A DNA stretch of 64,000 nt from positions 274,998 to 338,997 of the forward strand of contig NZ_PVTE01000005.1 in NCBI RefSeq assembly GCF_003002825.1, given 5' to 3'. The notes beneath the pieces are model-generated. The model saw only the letters and a list, made by a program, of their open reading frames with translations. It searched no databases and was not told the DNA's origin. The stretch's first letter is position 1. Each line of letters opens with the position of its first letter. Positions 51,887 through 59,249 of this stretch are shown here, in pieces. The stretch is from Spirosoma oryzae (lineage in GTDB: Bacteria > Bacteroidota > Bacteroidia > Cytophagales > Spirosomataceae). The position numbers and the translations under genes were made by a program.

Positions 51887-52891
51887 TTAATGGTGCGGAA
51901 TCAGGCGTTGGTACTGCTCCCGATAGCGGCTGGCAATCGTGTCAGGGGCAAATCGACGGGCGTTTCGGTAGCCGGCTTCGATTAACTGTTGCCGGTATAC
52001 GTCGTCATCGATCAACTGCCTGATGCCTTGCCGAATGGCCTCCGTATCGGTTGGGTCGACCAGGTGAGCAGCTCCGTCGGCTACGTCGCGCAGGGGCGCA
52101 ATCGCCGACGTCAGCACCACCCGGCCAACGCGATTCGCTTCTGCAATAGGCATGCCGAAGCCTTCATATGTTGACGCGAACGTTACCACGTCTGCGCGGA
52201 CGTATAGCGCTACCACATCGGCTAAATCGAGATGCTGGTACGACTCGTAGTCGATACCGCTTCCTCTCAGCCTGTCGCGTAGGTCGGGTGCGATCGGCCC
52301 CAGCAGTAGCAGTGTACAGGGAATGTGCTTCAGCGCGTCGAGCAGGCGGGCTACGTTCTTGTGCGGTGCCGTACCGATCTGTAAAAGCACCGGTTTTTCG
52401 GTCGAAAAAGGTTTGGACTGTGGTCGGAATGCCGGATTGACAGCGTTTGGTACGATTACGATTTTATCCGCTATCCGGCCGAGGTAGCGCCGTAAATCCC
52501 GGCGGGTTTTCTCCGAAATCGCTGTCACGACACTGGCCCGGCGGATGGGGAGGTAGTACCAGAATAGCCAGAAGAAGGCGTACCGCAGGGGGCTATGCCG
52601 AAAACGTTCGAGCGGAATGCAGTCGTGAATGGTCAATACAGTGCGCGACGCGGGTAGTGCCAGTACGGCGTAGTGTACGTCGCCGGTTACGTGGATCACC
52701 CCGTCGAACCGCTGCCGCCGGATGAAGCGAAGGTTATGCCAGACTTCACGCAGCCCCCGGCTGATGCGTGGCAAATAAACAGCGTTGGGTACCGTGCCCG
52801 TTTGTTCGCCCACCGCCTGTCGAACCGTAGCGAACAGCGTTTCGATGCTGTGACCGGTGCCGGGGCTACGAAACAGATAAGTGATCCGCAT
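51887..52891 (-). CDS. Glycosyltransferase, GT4 family
   Basis: 334 residues. MRITYLFRSPGTGHSIETLF start, FDGVIHVTGDVHYAVLALPASRTVLTIHDCIPLE in the N-lobe, then IVVTAISEKTRRDLRRY-like acceptor region (VVTAISEKTRRDL), VLLQIGTAPHKNVARLLDAL and the GT4 motif ASTYEGFGMPIAEANRVGRVVLTS. Works in the same operon as the GT4 at 50758; five bp from the Wzy-like gene. Confidence 0.92.
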   Translation of the reverse strand: MRITYLFRSPGTGHSIETLFATVRQAVGEQTGTVPNAVYLPRISRGLREVWHNLRFIRRQRFDGVIHVTGDVHYAVLALPASRTVLTIHDCIPLERFRHSPLRYAFFWLFWYYLPIRRASVVTAISEKTRRDLRRYLGRIADKIVIVPNAVNPAFRPQSKPFSTEKPVLLQIGTAPHKNVARLLDALKHIPCTLLLLGPIAPDLRDRLRGSGIDYESYQHLDLADVVALYVRADVVTFASTYEGFGMPIAEANRVGRVVLTSAIAPLRDVADGAAHLVDPTDTEAIRQGIRQLIDDDVYRQQLIEAGYRNARRFAPDTIASRYREQYQRLIPHH

Positions 52892-52896
52892 GCCGG

Positions 52897-54231
52897 TTAC
52901 AAGCGAACGGAAAAACGACCCAGCAACCAGTAAAGGACCATCAGGAATAGCGTGTTGTTCAGCAGGCTACCCCAGGTTGAGAGCAGGTCGGTTTCCATCG
53001 TCAGACATCCGATGAAGAGCATGGGTAGCCATAGTATGATTGTTGGGCGGGTGGTGGCGACTTGACATACTAACTGAAATGCGTAGCCGAGCAGCAAGCC
53101 GTAGCCCAGGGCAAATAGTATGCCCCCGTAGCCGAAGTTAACGTAGCCTTCGCCCAGTGGCGATAAATTGATGCTTGTGTTTTCCGACTGTGGCAGCGAC
53201 GTAAAGCGCCGAATATTTTCGTAGCCACCCGTCTGTGGTTTGTTGGCCCATAGAAAACGGGGGACGAAAGGATGCATCAGCGATAGCAGCACTTCACCGT
53301 TGGCATACGGTTCGTGGAGTGGTACTTTCGCCATGGCACTACCAATCATCAATCCCTGGTTGAACCGCGTGAACGAACGGTAAAAGTGAATGGGCGTCAG
53401 CAGTTTTGCGGGATCGCTTAACCGATCGGCAATCAGTTCGCCCATCAGACTGGCATCACCGCTGCGTTCCTGTCGCGAATAACCCCAGGTATTGTGGCGA
53501 TACTCGGCTTTCAGGGACTGGATCAGCAGCAGCAAAGCAAAAGCGAACGTGACAAATACGGCCTTGACTTTCCCCGATAACGGGGTTGTCCGACCTGCCA
53601 TCAGAAACAGCGTGAGGAGCATGAGCCAGAAGAACAGCTCGCCGAACATACCTTCGCGAACGGTGTAGGCACCCAGTACGAGCCCGACCAGCCCGACGAT
53701 GGGCCAGCGCAGCGGGCTCCGCGCGTACCAGTTGTACAGGACGCTGATATACAGACAGTACGAGGGGATGTAGCTGACAAACGTCGGCGCTCCCGGCATA
53801 ACCGTGCGGACGCCGAAGCCTGCCAGCCCGATCAGGAACAGGATGACACCGGCCCGTTGGTTGTCGCCCAGCGCATCGATGGCTGACTGAATCGCTTTCT
53901 GGTGATCTACGTGTGCGGCCGTGGTGCGGTTCCAGGCCATCAAGCCCAGATAGAACAGGCTAAACGCGGGTAGGGCATAGCTGAAATACGTGTTTGACTC
54001 GATGGGCATTGACGACGGTAGCAGCCAATAAGTCGTTGCGGGCACCAGCAAGATTTCCAGTGCCGCAACAAAGGCGATACAGGCCAGCAGGGCAATTCGG
54101 CGACTGATTTGATCGACGAACGTGAAGAACAGGTACAAGGGCAGGGCAAAGGCAACGGATTCCAGGATGGTGCCCTCCCAGCCGTCGTAGGCTATCCAGA
54201 AAAGAACCAGCGTTGTCAATAGACGCTTCAT
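52897..54231 (-). CDS. O-antigen/EPS polymerase, Wzy-like
   Basis: 444 residues from the ATG at 54231, which overlaps the flippase stop by 4 bp (ATGA); an ORF extending 75 codons further only reads the flippase gene in another frame. About eleven hydrophobic segments and one large periplasmic loop with HNTWGYSRQERSGDASLMGELIADRL and FVPRFLWANKPQTGGYENIRRFT, the pattern of Wzy-type polymerases. Sequence conservation in this class is weak, so the call rests on topology and on its place next to Wzx. Confidence 0.75.
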   Translation of the reverse strand: MKRLLTTLVLFWIAYDGWEGTILESVAFALPLYLFFTFVDQISRRIALLACIAFVAALEILLVPATTYWLLPSSMPIESNTYFSYALPAFSLFYLGLMAWNRTTAAHVDHQKAIQSAIDALGDNQRAGVILFLIGLAGFGVRTVMPGAPTFVSYIPSYCLYISVLYNWYARSPLRWPIVGLVGLVLGAYTVREGMFGELFFWLMLLTLFLMAGRTTPLSGKVKAVFVTFAFALLLLIQSLKAEYRHNTWGYSRQERSGDASLMGELIADRLSDPAKLLTPIHFYRSFTRFNQGLMIGSAMAKVPLHEPYANGEVLLSLMHPFVPRFLWANKPQTGGYENIRRFTSLPQSENTSINLSPLGEGYVNFGYGGILFALGYGLLLGYAFQLVCQVATTRPTIILWLPMLFIGCLTMETDLLSTWGSLLNNTLFLMVLYWLLGRFSVRL

Positions 54232-55523
54232 GGCGTGAGGTGGCTCAGAGCTGTTGCCGGGTGTATCCGTACCGTTTCTGGCCGGCGAAACAGCCAATAC
54301 GCGATGGCGAACTGGGTAGCATAGCCAATCATCGTAGCCCATGCCGCGCCGGCGATACCCAGCCGGGGAATCAGTAGCACATTGAATGCCAGGTTCACGA
54401 CCACGCCAGACAGCGTGTGCCACAGGACGTAGCGCGTTTGGCCGAAGGCGTACCACTTCAGTTCGAGCAGGTGAATGCTGGTCAGAAACAGGTATCCGGT
54501 AGCGACGATGGGCGCGATAGCCATCGCCTGCCCGTATTGGTTCGACAGCAGTAACGTACCAATCAGGTTACGGCCCAGGAAAAAGGCAAGACACGCCAGC
54601 CCCGTACCCGGCATGTAGTGCCGCAGGTAGCGGAACACCAGCGCATTGACCATTGAAACCGGCTGATTATCCCGGCGAAGTGCCAGCATTCGGGGCGACA
54701 GGAAGGCCAGCAACGGTGTGCTTAGTAGCAGAAGTTTCGCGCCAAGACTATAGCCCATCGCGTATTGCCCGACGTCGGCATCGGTCAGGTATAGCCGAAT
54801 CAGGTAGCGGTCAGCGTAGTTGAGCAGCCACGCACACAGGGCCATGCCAAACAGGGGTGTCACATAGCGACGATAGGTCTGGACAAGTTGTGGTCGGTTG
54901 GGTAGGGGCGAAGGCGTATGGCGGATCAGCTTGTACAGGGGAGTCACTGACAATAGGGCAAACAAGCCGTTGACCAGCGCCATCGACTGCCAAAGCCCGG
55001 TGGTCGTGTACTGATGCAGTCCGATAACCAGCCCCCCAAACGACACCAGCATACCAGCCGCGTAGCCCATCTGCAACCGGGCGAACGACCGATGCTGCCC
55101 CTGCGCGTTGCGATAGTCGGTACCAAATTGATAGAAACCCTGTCCCACGGCCGCCAGCCACACCAGCCCGAACAGCGAATTTCGGAAATAGAGACCCGCC
55201 AGCAGCGCGACCAGCGGCAGCAGAATCGTAAACAGTGCCAGTAAAAGTTGACCGTAGAACCGGACGACCGTCGTGCGCGAAAACTGCCCGAGTGCCGATT
55301 TGAATGACTGAATCGTAGGCGTGACAAGTAGACTGTGCACGAAGGTCATTCCCGCCAGTAGCAGACTGTATTCACCCCATACGTCGGGCGAAATGTACAG
55401 GGCGGTTAGCTTGCCGTAGATAAGGCCCAACCCTGCTGACAGGCCCTGCCCACTGAGTAGCGTCAGCAGGGGGGCGAACCGGGTGGGTACCGAAAGGGGA
55501 TTAGCGAACCGGCCGATCTTCAT
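54228..55523 (-). CDS. Oligosaccharide flippase, Wzx-like
   Basis: 431 residues with some 12 membrane segments. RFAPLLTLLSGQGLSAGLGLIYGKLTALYISPDVWGEYSLLLAG is the conserved start of the polysaccharide-synthase family, and GIAGAAWATMIGYATQFAIAYWLF closes it. Exports the repeat unit made by this operon. Overlaps the upstream glycosyltransferase gene by 23 bp and the Wzy gene by 4 bp, so all three are tightly coupled. Distinct from the Wzx of the Pse locus. Confidence 0.85.
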   Translation of the reverse strand: MKIGRFANPLSVPTRFAPLLTLLSGQGLSAGLGLIYGKLTALYISPDVWGEYSLLLAGMTFVHSLLVTPTIQSFKSALGQFSRTTVVRFYGQLLLALFTILLPLVALLAGLYFRNSLFGLVWLAAVGQGFYQFGTDYRNAQGQHRSFARLQMGYAAGMLVSFGGLVIGLHQYTTTGLWQSMALVNGLFALLSVTPLYKLIRHTPSPLPNRPQLVQTYRRYVTPLFGMALCAWLLNYADRYLIRLYLTDADVGQYAMGYSLGAKLLLLSTPLLAFLSPRMLALRRDNQPVSMVNALVFRYLRHYMPGTGLACLAFFLGRNLIGTLLLSNQYGQAMAIAPIVATGYLFLTSIHLLELKWYAFGQTRYVLWHTLSGVVVNLAFNVLLIPRLGIAGAAWATMIGYATQFAIAYWLFRRPETVRIHPATALSHLTP

Positions 55524-56532
55524 ACGACGGGGGCAGGCTGTGCCCGGTTATACGCAGCAACTGCCCGACGCGCTGATCGAACGTGTGGTGCTGCTGAAAA
55601 TGGGCGTGTTGACTAGCGGCCAGTGCGTGCCGCTCGGCGGGACGGGCCAGATAATACCGGATCATGTCGATCGCTTCGGTTATCGTCCGGTAGGTGACCC
55701 GTTCGGCTGGCACACCGCTGTACTCGTCGAGCGTTGCCTTATAGTCGCAGAGTTGAAACGCACCAATGCCGTTGATTTCGAAATACTTCTGATTGGCTGA
55801 CGAGATTTCGGCGTAATGGAAATTGTTAAACACGATCCGGGCACCATACAGCAGCCGGTTTTTCTCGTCGCCTACCAGGTACCGCCCCAGAAACGCGGCT
55901 CGCACTGATGTGGGCAGATACGGCCCTTCGCTACCGAAGACGGTTACGCGAATACCCGCCTGCTGCAACTGCCCGACCATGCGGGCGCGGTAGGCGTACA
56001 GGCCTCCGTATAGCAGCACGTCGATATTGGTTTGCTGTTCAGCGTCGGCTTTGTCGAGGTCAGGGCGACGGTGCAGGCGCGGGTTAAAGCCTTCGGGCAG
56101 GTAGTGTGCATTCAGCCCCGCTTTGTCGCGCAGGAACTCGGCGATGTACGGTTCTTTCGTGAAATAGTGGTCGAAGTCGGCGGCAATGATCTGCTGTTTT
56201 TCCAGGTTCGACAGGGCGTCGGGGTTGACCTGGGCCACCGTAGCGCCAGGCAGCAACTGCTTTACGACGTCCACAAAAACCGGGTGCAGATGCCGGTACA
56301 CGACCAGCACCAGATCCGGCCTCTCGGTAGCTACCCGGCGGGCCAGTTGCGTACACATAGCCCGGTCGTAGGACTCGACAAACCGACTGGCCCAGTAGTG
56401 TGCTTTACGCGCCAGCGTGTACTGACCCGCTCCGTCGATAATGAGCGCCTGTCCACCCAGCGCCCGCACGGAATCGGCCAGATGGTATTCCAGCGAATCA
56501 AATGCGCAACTGCCGACGATAACGGTTTTCAT
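55501..56532 (-). CDS. CgeB-type glycosyltransferase
   Basis: 343 residues. MKTVIVGSCAFDSLEYHLADSVRALGG, then DLVLVVYRHLHPVFVDVVKQLLPG, AQVNPDALSN and DFDHYFTKEPYIAEFLRDKAGLNAHYLPEGFNP, which is the CgeB/DUF3880 pattern. The C-terminal Glyco_trans_1_2 region reads FGSEGPYLP, NKNRLLYGARIVFNNFH-type segment and YFEINGIGAFQLCDYKATL. Donor and acceptor unknown. The 3' end lies inside the flippase gene by 23 bp. Confidence 0.8.
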   Translation of the reverse strand: MKTVIVGSCAFDSLEYHLADSVRALGGQALIIDGAGQYTLARKAHYWASRFVESYDRAMCTQLARRVATERPDLVLVVYRHLHPVFVDVVKQLLPGATVAQVNPDALSNLEKQQIIAADFDHYFTKEPYIAEFLRDKAGLNAHYLPEGFNPRLHRRPDLDKADAEQQTNIDVLLYGGLYAYRARMVGQLQQAGIRVTVFGSEGPYLPTSVRAAFLGRYLVGDEKNRLLYGARIVFNNFHYAEISSANQKYFEINGIGAFQLCDYKATLDEYSGVPAERVTYRTITEAIDMIRYYLARPAERHALAASQHAHFQQHHTFDQRVGQLLRITGHSLPPSYEDRPVR

Positions 56533-56534
56533 GT

Positions 56535-56649
56535 CAGTTTACGGTATTCGGTTTACAGTTTAAAATGTAGCCCAGACCGGTCCGCGCCACGGGCCAGTCA
56601 CCGATCGATGAACCATCGCGCGCCGTCGTAAACCGAATACCGTAAACTG
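56535..56649. repeat. Palindromic repeat, TTTAC/TATTCGG family with 22-bp perfect arms
   Basis: 56535-56556 (CAGTTTACGGTATTCGGTTT and on) is the exact reverse complement of 56628-56649. A partial CCCAGACC element (GTAGCCCAGACCGG) lies inside the left arm but its right partner is missing. Lies between the dehydrogenase and CgeB-type genes. Confidence 0.9.
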
Positions 56650-56659
56650 TACACCGTTC

Positions 56660-58009
56660 CTACAGCCGCCAATAGTCGATATCCGTTTCGCCGTTAAGCG
56701 TGTACAGTCCTTTCAGGTCGAGAAGAATGGGCGAGCCGTTCATCAGCGACCGGAAATAAGCGATGTCGAGTGATTTATAGACGTCGTGCCCCACGGCTAC
56801 GATTACCGCGTCGTACTGCGCCGAGGGCGTGTCGAGCAGCGTCATGCGGTAGCTACGGGCCACCTCGTTCGGCGATGCATGCGGATCGACCAGATGCACG
56901 CTGATCGAATAATTCATCAATTCCTGTACCAGATCGGCGACGCGGGAATTACGAATGTCCGACACGTTTTCCTTAAACGTCAGACCCATAATCAGTACTT
57001 TGGTCTGCCGGGGATTTTTGCCGTGTTGCAGGAGCTTTTGCAGCAGTTTCGTCGCTACATAAGCTGGCATCGCGTCGTTGATGCGCCGACCCGAATGGAT
57101 AACCTGCGGATCGTAACCGAGCTGCCGGGCCTTGTAGAGAAGGTAGTACGGATCGATACCGATGCAGTGCCCTCCGACCAGCCCCGGTGTGAAAGGCAGA
57201 AAATTCCATTTTGTCGAAGCCGCCCGGATAACCTCGTGCGTGTCGATACCCATCCGGTCGAAAATGATCGCCAGCTCGTTCATCAGCGAAATATTCAGAT
57301 CGCGCTGCGTGTTCTCGATCACCTTGGCCGCTTCCGCCACCTTGATGCTGGGTGCCGTGTAAATACCCGCCCGGATGATACGCCCATACACCGCAGCGAT
57401 GACGTTGGCCGCGCCGGCATCGCTCCCTGAAACGACCTTGAGAATATCGACCAGCGTACGGGCTTTATCGCCAGGGTTGATGCGTTCGGGTGAGTAGCCG
57501 AGTTTGAAATCCGGCCCCAGCCGTAGCCCCGACGTCTGTTCCAAGATGGGCAGGCAGTCGTCTTCTGTACAGCCCGGATACACCGTCGATTCGTAAATCA
57601 CGTAATCGCCCGGCTTCAGCGCCCGACCCACTTCATCCGACGCTCGTTGTAGAAAACGCAGGTCGGGCACTTTGTAATCGTCGATGGGGGTCGGAACGGC
57701 GATGATGAAGAAGTGAGCGTGGCGCAGGTCATCCGGGTTGGCCGTGAAGCGAATGTCGGTACCGACGAACGCATCGGCGCTCAACTCCCGCGATGGGTCT
57801 TCACCCTGCTGCATCAGCGCGACCCGCTCGGCGCTGATGTCGTAGCCAATGACCCGAAACTGCCGGGCAAAGGCCAGCGCCAGTGGGAGACCAACATACC
57901 CCAGTCCGATGACGGCAATGGTTTTTTTCTTCTGTCTGAGTGCGTCGAGCAAAACGGGGTTCAGTTTACAGTTTTCGGTTTTCAGTGCGGGCCGGTCTTG
58001 GCTACACAT
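56660..58009 (-). CDS. Nucleotide-sugar C6 dehydrogenase (TviB/WbpA/WecC class)
   Basis: 449 residues. Oxidises a UDP-HexNAc to its uronic acid. IAVIGLGYVGLPLALAFAR (NAD site), IAVPTPIDDYKVPDL, YESTVYPGCTEDDCLPILE, GYSPERINPGDKARTL, and the catalytic Cys in GLVGGHCIGIDPYYL; the C-terminal domain has GLTFKENVSDIRNSRV. The TviB-type spacing is seen, but with wecB in the operon UDP-ManNAc is also a likely substrate. The ATG at 58009 shares one base with the wzz stop (TAATG). The first ~19 residues (CSQDRPALKTENCKLNPV) are translated from a repeat; a TTG at 57952 is the alternative start. Confidence 0.9.
   Translation of the reverse strand: MCSQDRPALKTENCKLNPVLLDALRQKKKTIAVIGLGYVGLPLALAFARQFRVIGYDISAERVALMQQGEDPSRELSADAFVGTDIRFTANPDDLRHAHFFIIAVPTPIDDYKVPDLRFLQRASDEVGRALKPGDYVIYESTVYPGCTEDDCLPILEQTSGLRLGPDFKLGYSPERINPGDKARTLVDILKVVSGSDAGAANVIAAVYGRIIRAGIYTAPSIKVAEAAKVIENTQRDLNISLMNELAIIFDRMGIDTHEVIRAASTKWNFLPFTPGLVGGHCIGIDPYYLLYKARQLGYDPQVIHSGRRINDAMPAYVATKLLQKLLQHGKNPRQTKVLIMGLTFKENVSDIRNSRVADLVQELMNYSISVHLVDPHASPNEVARSYRMTLLDTPSAQYDAVIVAVGHDVYKSLDIAYFRSLMNGSPILLDLKGLYTLNGETDIDYWRL
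57958..58007. repeat. Half palindrome, TTTAC/TATTCGG family, within the dehydrogenase 5' end
   Basis: Reads CAGTTTACAGTTTTCGGTTT followed by a GGTCTTGGCTACAC piece of the CCCAGACC element. The opposite arm is missing. Lies in the coding start of the dehydrogenase gene. Confidence 0.65.
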
Positions 58010-59055
58010 TAGGCAACAATCGCCCGCAGCTTGCTGATTACATCTGCCTGCCGGGCCAGCAAATAACCGATGCCGAGCAGTAATCCAACCAGGGCGTAGA
58101 TGAGTACGAGCGTGGCGCGCTTGGGCGATACGCGAAGTAGGGGAATTTTTGCTGGTTCCAGTACTTTAAATACCGGCGTTCGTTCCTGCACCTTCAGCCG
58201 GGCCTGTTCGTATTGTCGCGACAGTTCGGTGTAGACCGTCTGAGCGATCGTCAGTTCGGCTTCCATCCGTTGTCGGTCCATCGTGGCAGCCTGCACCACC
58301 AGATATTTGTGCTGATCGTTGTAGTGAAACACGTTGTACTGCGCGGTCTGGTAGCGTCGGCGGGCTTCGTTCAGGCGCTGACTGTAAAAGTGCAGGTCCT
58401 GCCGCGCTTTTTCGGTTCGGTAGCTTGTTACATACTGCGTCAGGTAGTTCATTGCCTGCTGCGCCACCGTGGCGGCTGCGCTTGCGTCGGGCATTCGGGC
58501 GCTGATCGAAATGACGCCTGAGCGGGTATCGAGCCGGGCCGCGACCCGCTTTTCGATCTCCTCGGCCAACTGTTGTTGTCGGAACGTCAGTTGCACTGGT
58601 TTGTTGGGTCCGGCCGGGGTCGAGACGGCTGTGGCATTTGGATGGGGGCGTAACCAGTTGAGCAGTGAAAATCCCGGTTTGTCGCCGTCGGGATCGAGCA
58701 GTTGGGCAACGGTCAGCTTGCCGCCTGTCGACGTGACAATCGGCTGATCGAGTAGAAACAGAATAAACGGCGTGCTCTGCAACACATTCGGGTACAGATC
58801 TGGTCGTACGGCGTCGAGCCCTTCGGCATCCGACAGATCGATACCGCTAAAACCGGCCACTGATGCCAGCCGCCGAAATACATCGCCCGATCCGCTGTTC
58901 ATCTCGGGCATGATCCGCGCTTCCGATACGTATTCAGACGGTGTCAACAGCGCCACGACGACGCCCAACACGGCAAAGCTGCCCACAAACAGCGCCAGTC
59001 GACTGCGCCCCCGCCACACGGTGCGAATCAGCTCGTCTGACGATAAATTTAACAT
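58009..59055 (-). CDS. Wzz/GumB-type chain-length determinant protein
   Basis: 348 residues. N-terminal membrane helix SRLALFVGSFAVLGVVVALL (about 18-38), then a periplasmic domain with the Wzz proline-containing YVSEARIMPEMNSGSGDVF, long coiled-coil helices (about 190-300; QDLHFYSQRLNEARRRYQTA), the PxxP-like motif LEPAKIPLLRVSPKRA, and a C-terminal helix TLVLIYALVGLLLGIGYLLA. No cytosolic tyrosine-kinase domain. Controls polysaccharide length with the Wza-like exporter upstream. Confidence 0.9.
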   Translation of the reverse strand: MLNLSSDELIRTVWRGRSRLALFVGSFAVLGVVVALLTPSEYVSEARIMPEMNSGSGDVFRRLASVAGFSGIDLSDAEGLDAVRPDLYPNVLQSTPFILFLLDQPIVTSTGGKLTVAQLLDPDGDKPGFSLLNWLRPHPNATAVSTPAGPNKPVQLTFRQQQLAEEIEKRVAARLDTRSGVISISARMPDASAAATVAQQAMNYLTQYVTSYRTEKARQDLHFYSQRLNEARRRYQTAQYNVFHYNDQHKYLVVQAATMDRQRMEAELTIAQTVYTELSRQYEQARLKVQERTPVFKVLEPAKIPLLRVSPKRATLVLIYALVGLLLGIGYLLARQADVISKLRAIVA

Positions 59056-59063
59056 ACGATGTA

Positions 59064-59248
59064 TGGTTTACGGTTCTCGGTATACGGTTGGTGAGTAGTA
59101 TGTAGCCTGCGAGCTGTGTAGCCTGGACCTCTAGGTCCGGGTGCCCGTCAGGGCAATTCATGCAGGCGGTAGCTTTTCGGTCGCTTCGCGCCCACCCGGA
59201 CCTGGAGGTCCAGGCTACTCGTCTCACAGGCTACACACACGCTAACTC
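59064..59248. repeat. Composite palindrome with GTAGCCTGGACC element, inverted core copy
   Basis: GGTTTACGGTTCTCGGTATA begins the left edge; its right outer arm is missing. The inner element has GTAGCCTGGACCTCTAGGTC against GACCTGGAGGTCCAGGCTAC (near-perfect). Its core holds TGCCCGTCAGGGCAA (59142-59156) and AGGCGGTAGCTTTTCGGTCG, the reverse complement of the cores at 24612-24661 and 29293-29342. It separates wza-like and wzz genes. Confidence 0.85.
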
Positions 59249-59249
59249 G

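Noticed and set aside
54232..54456. 75-codon N-terminal extension of the Wzy-like gene
   Set aside because: It reads the flippase gene in another frame and has no membrane or conserved sequence. The ATG at 54231 in an ATGA overlap is a better start.
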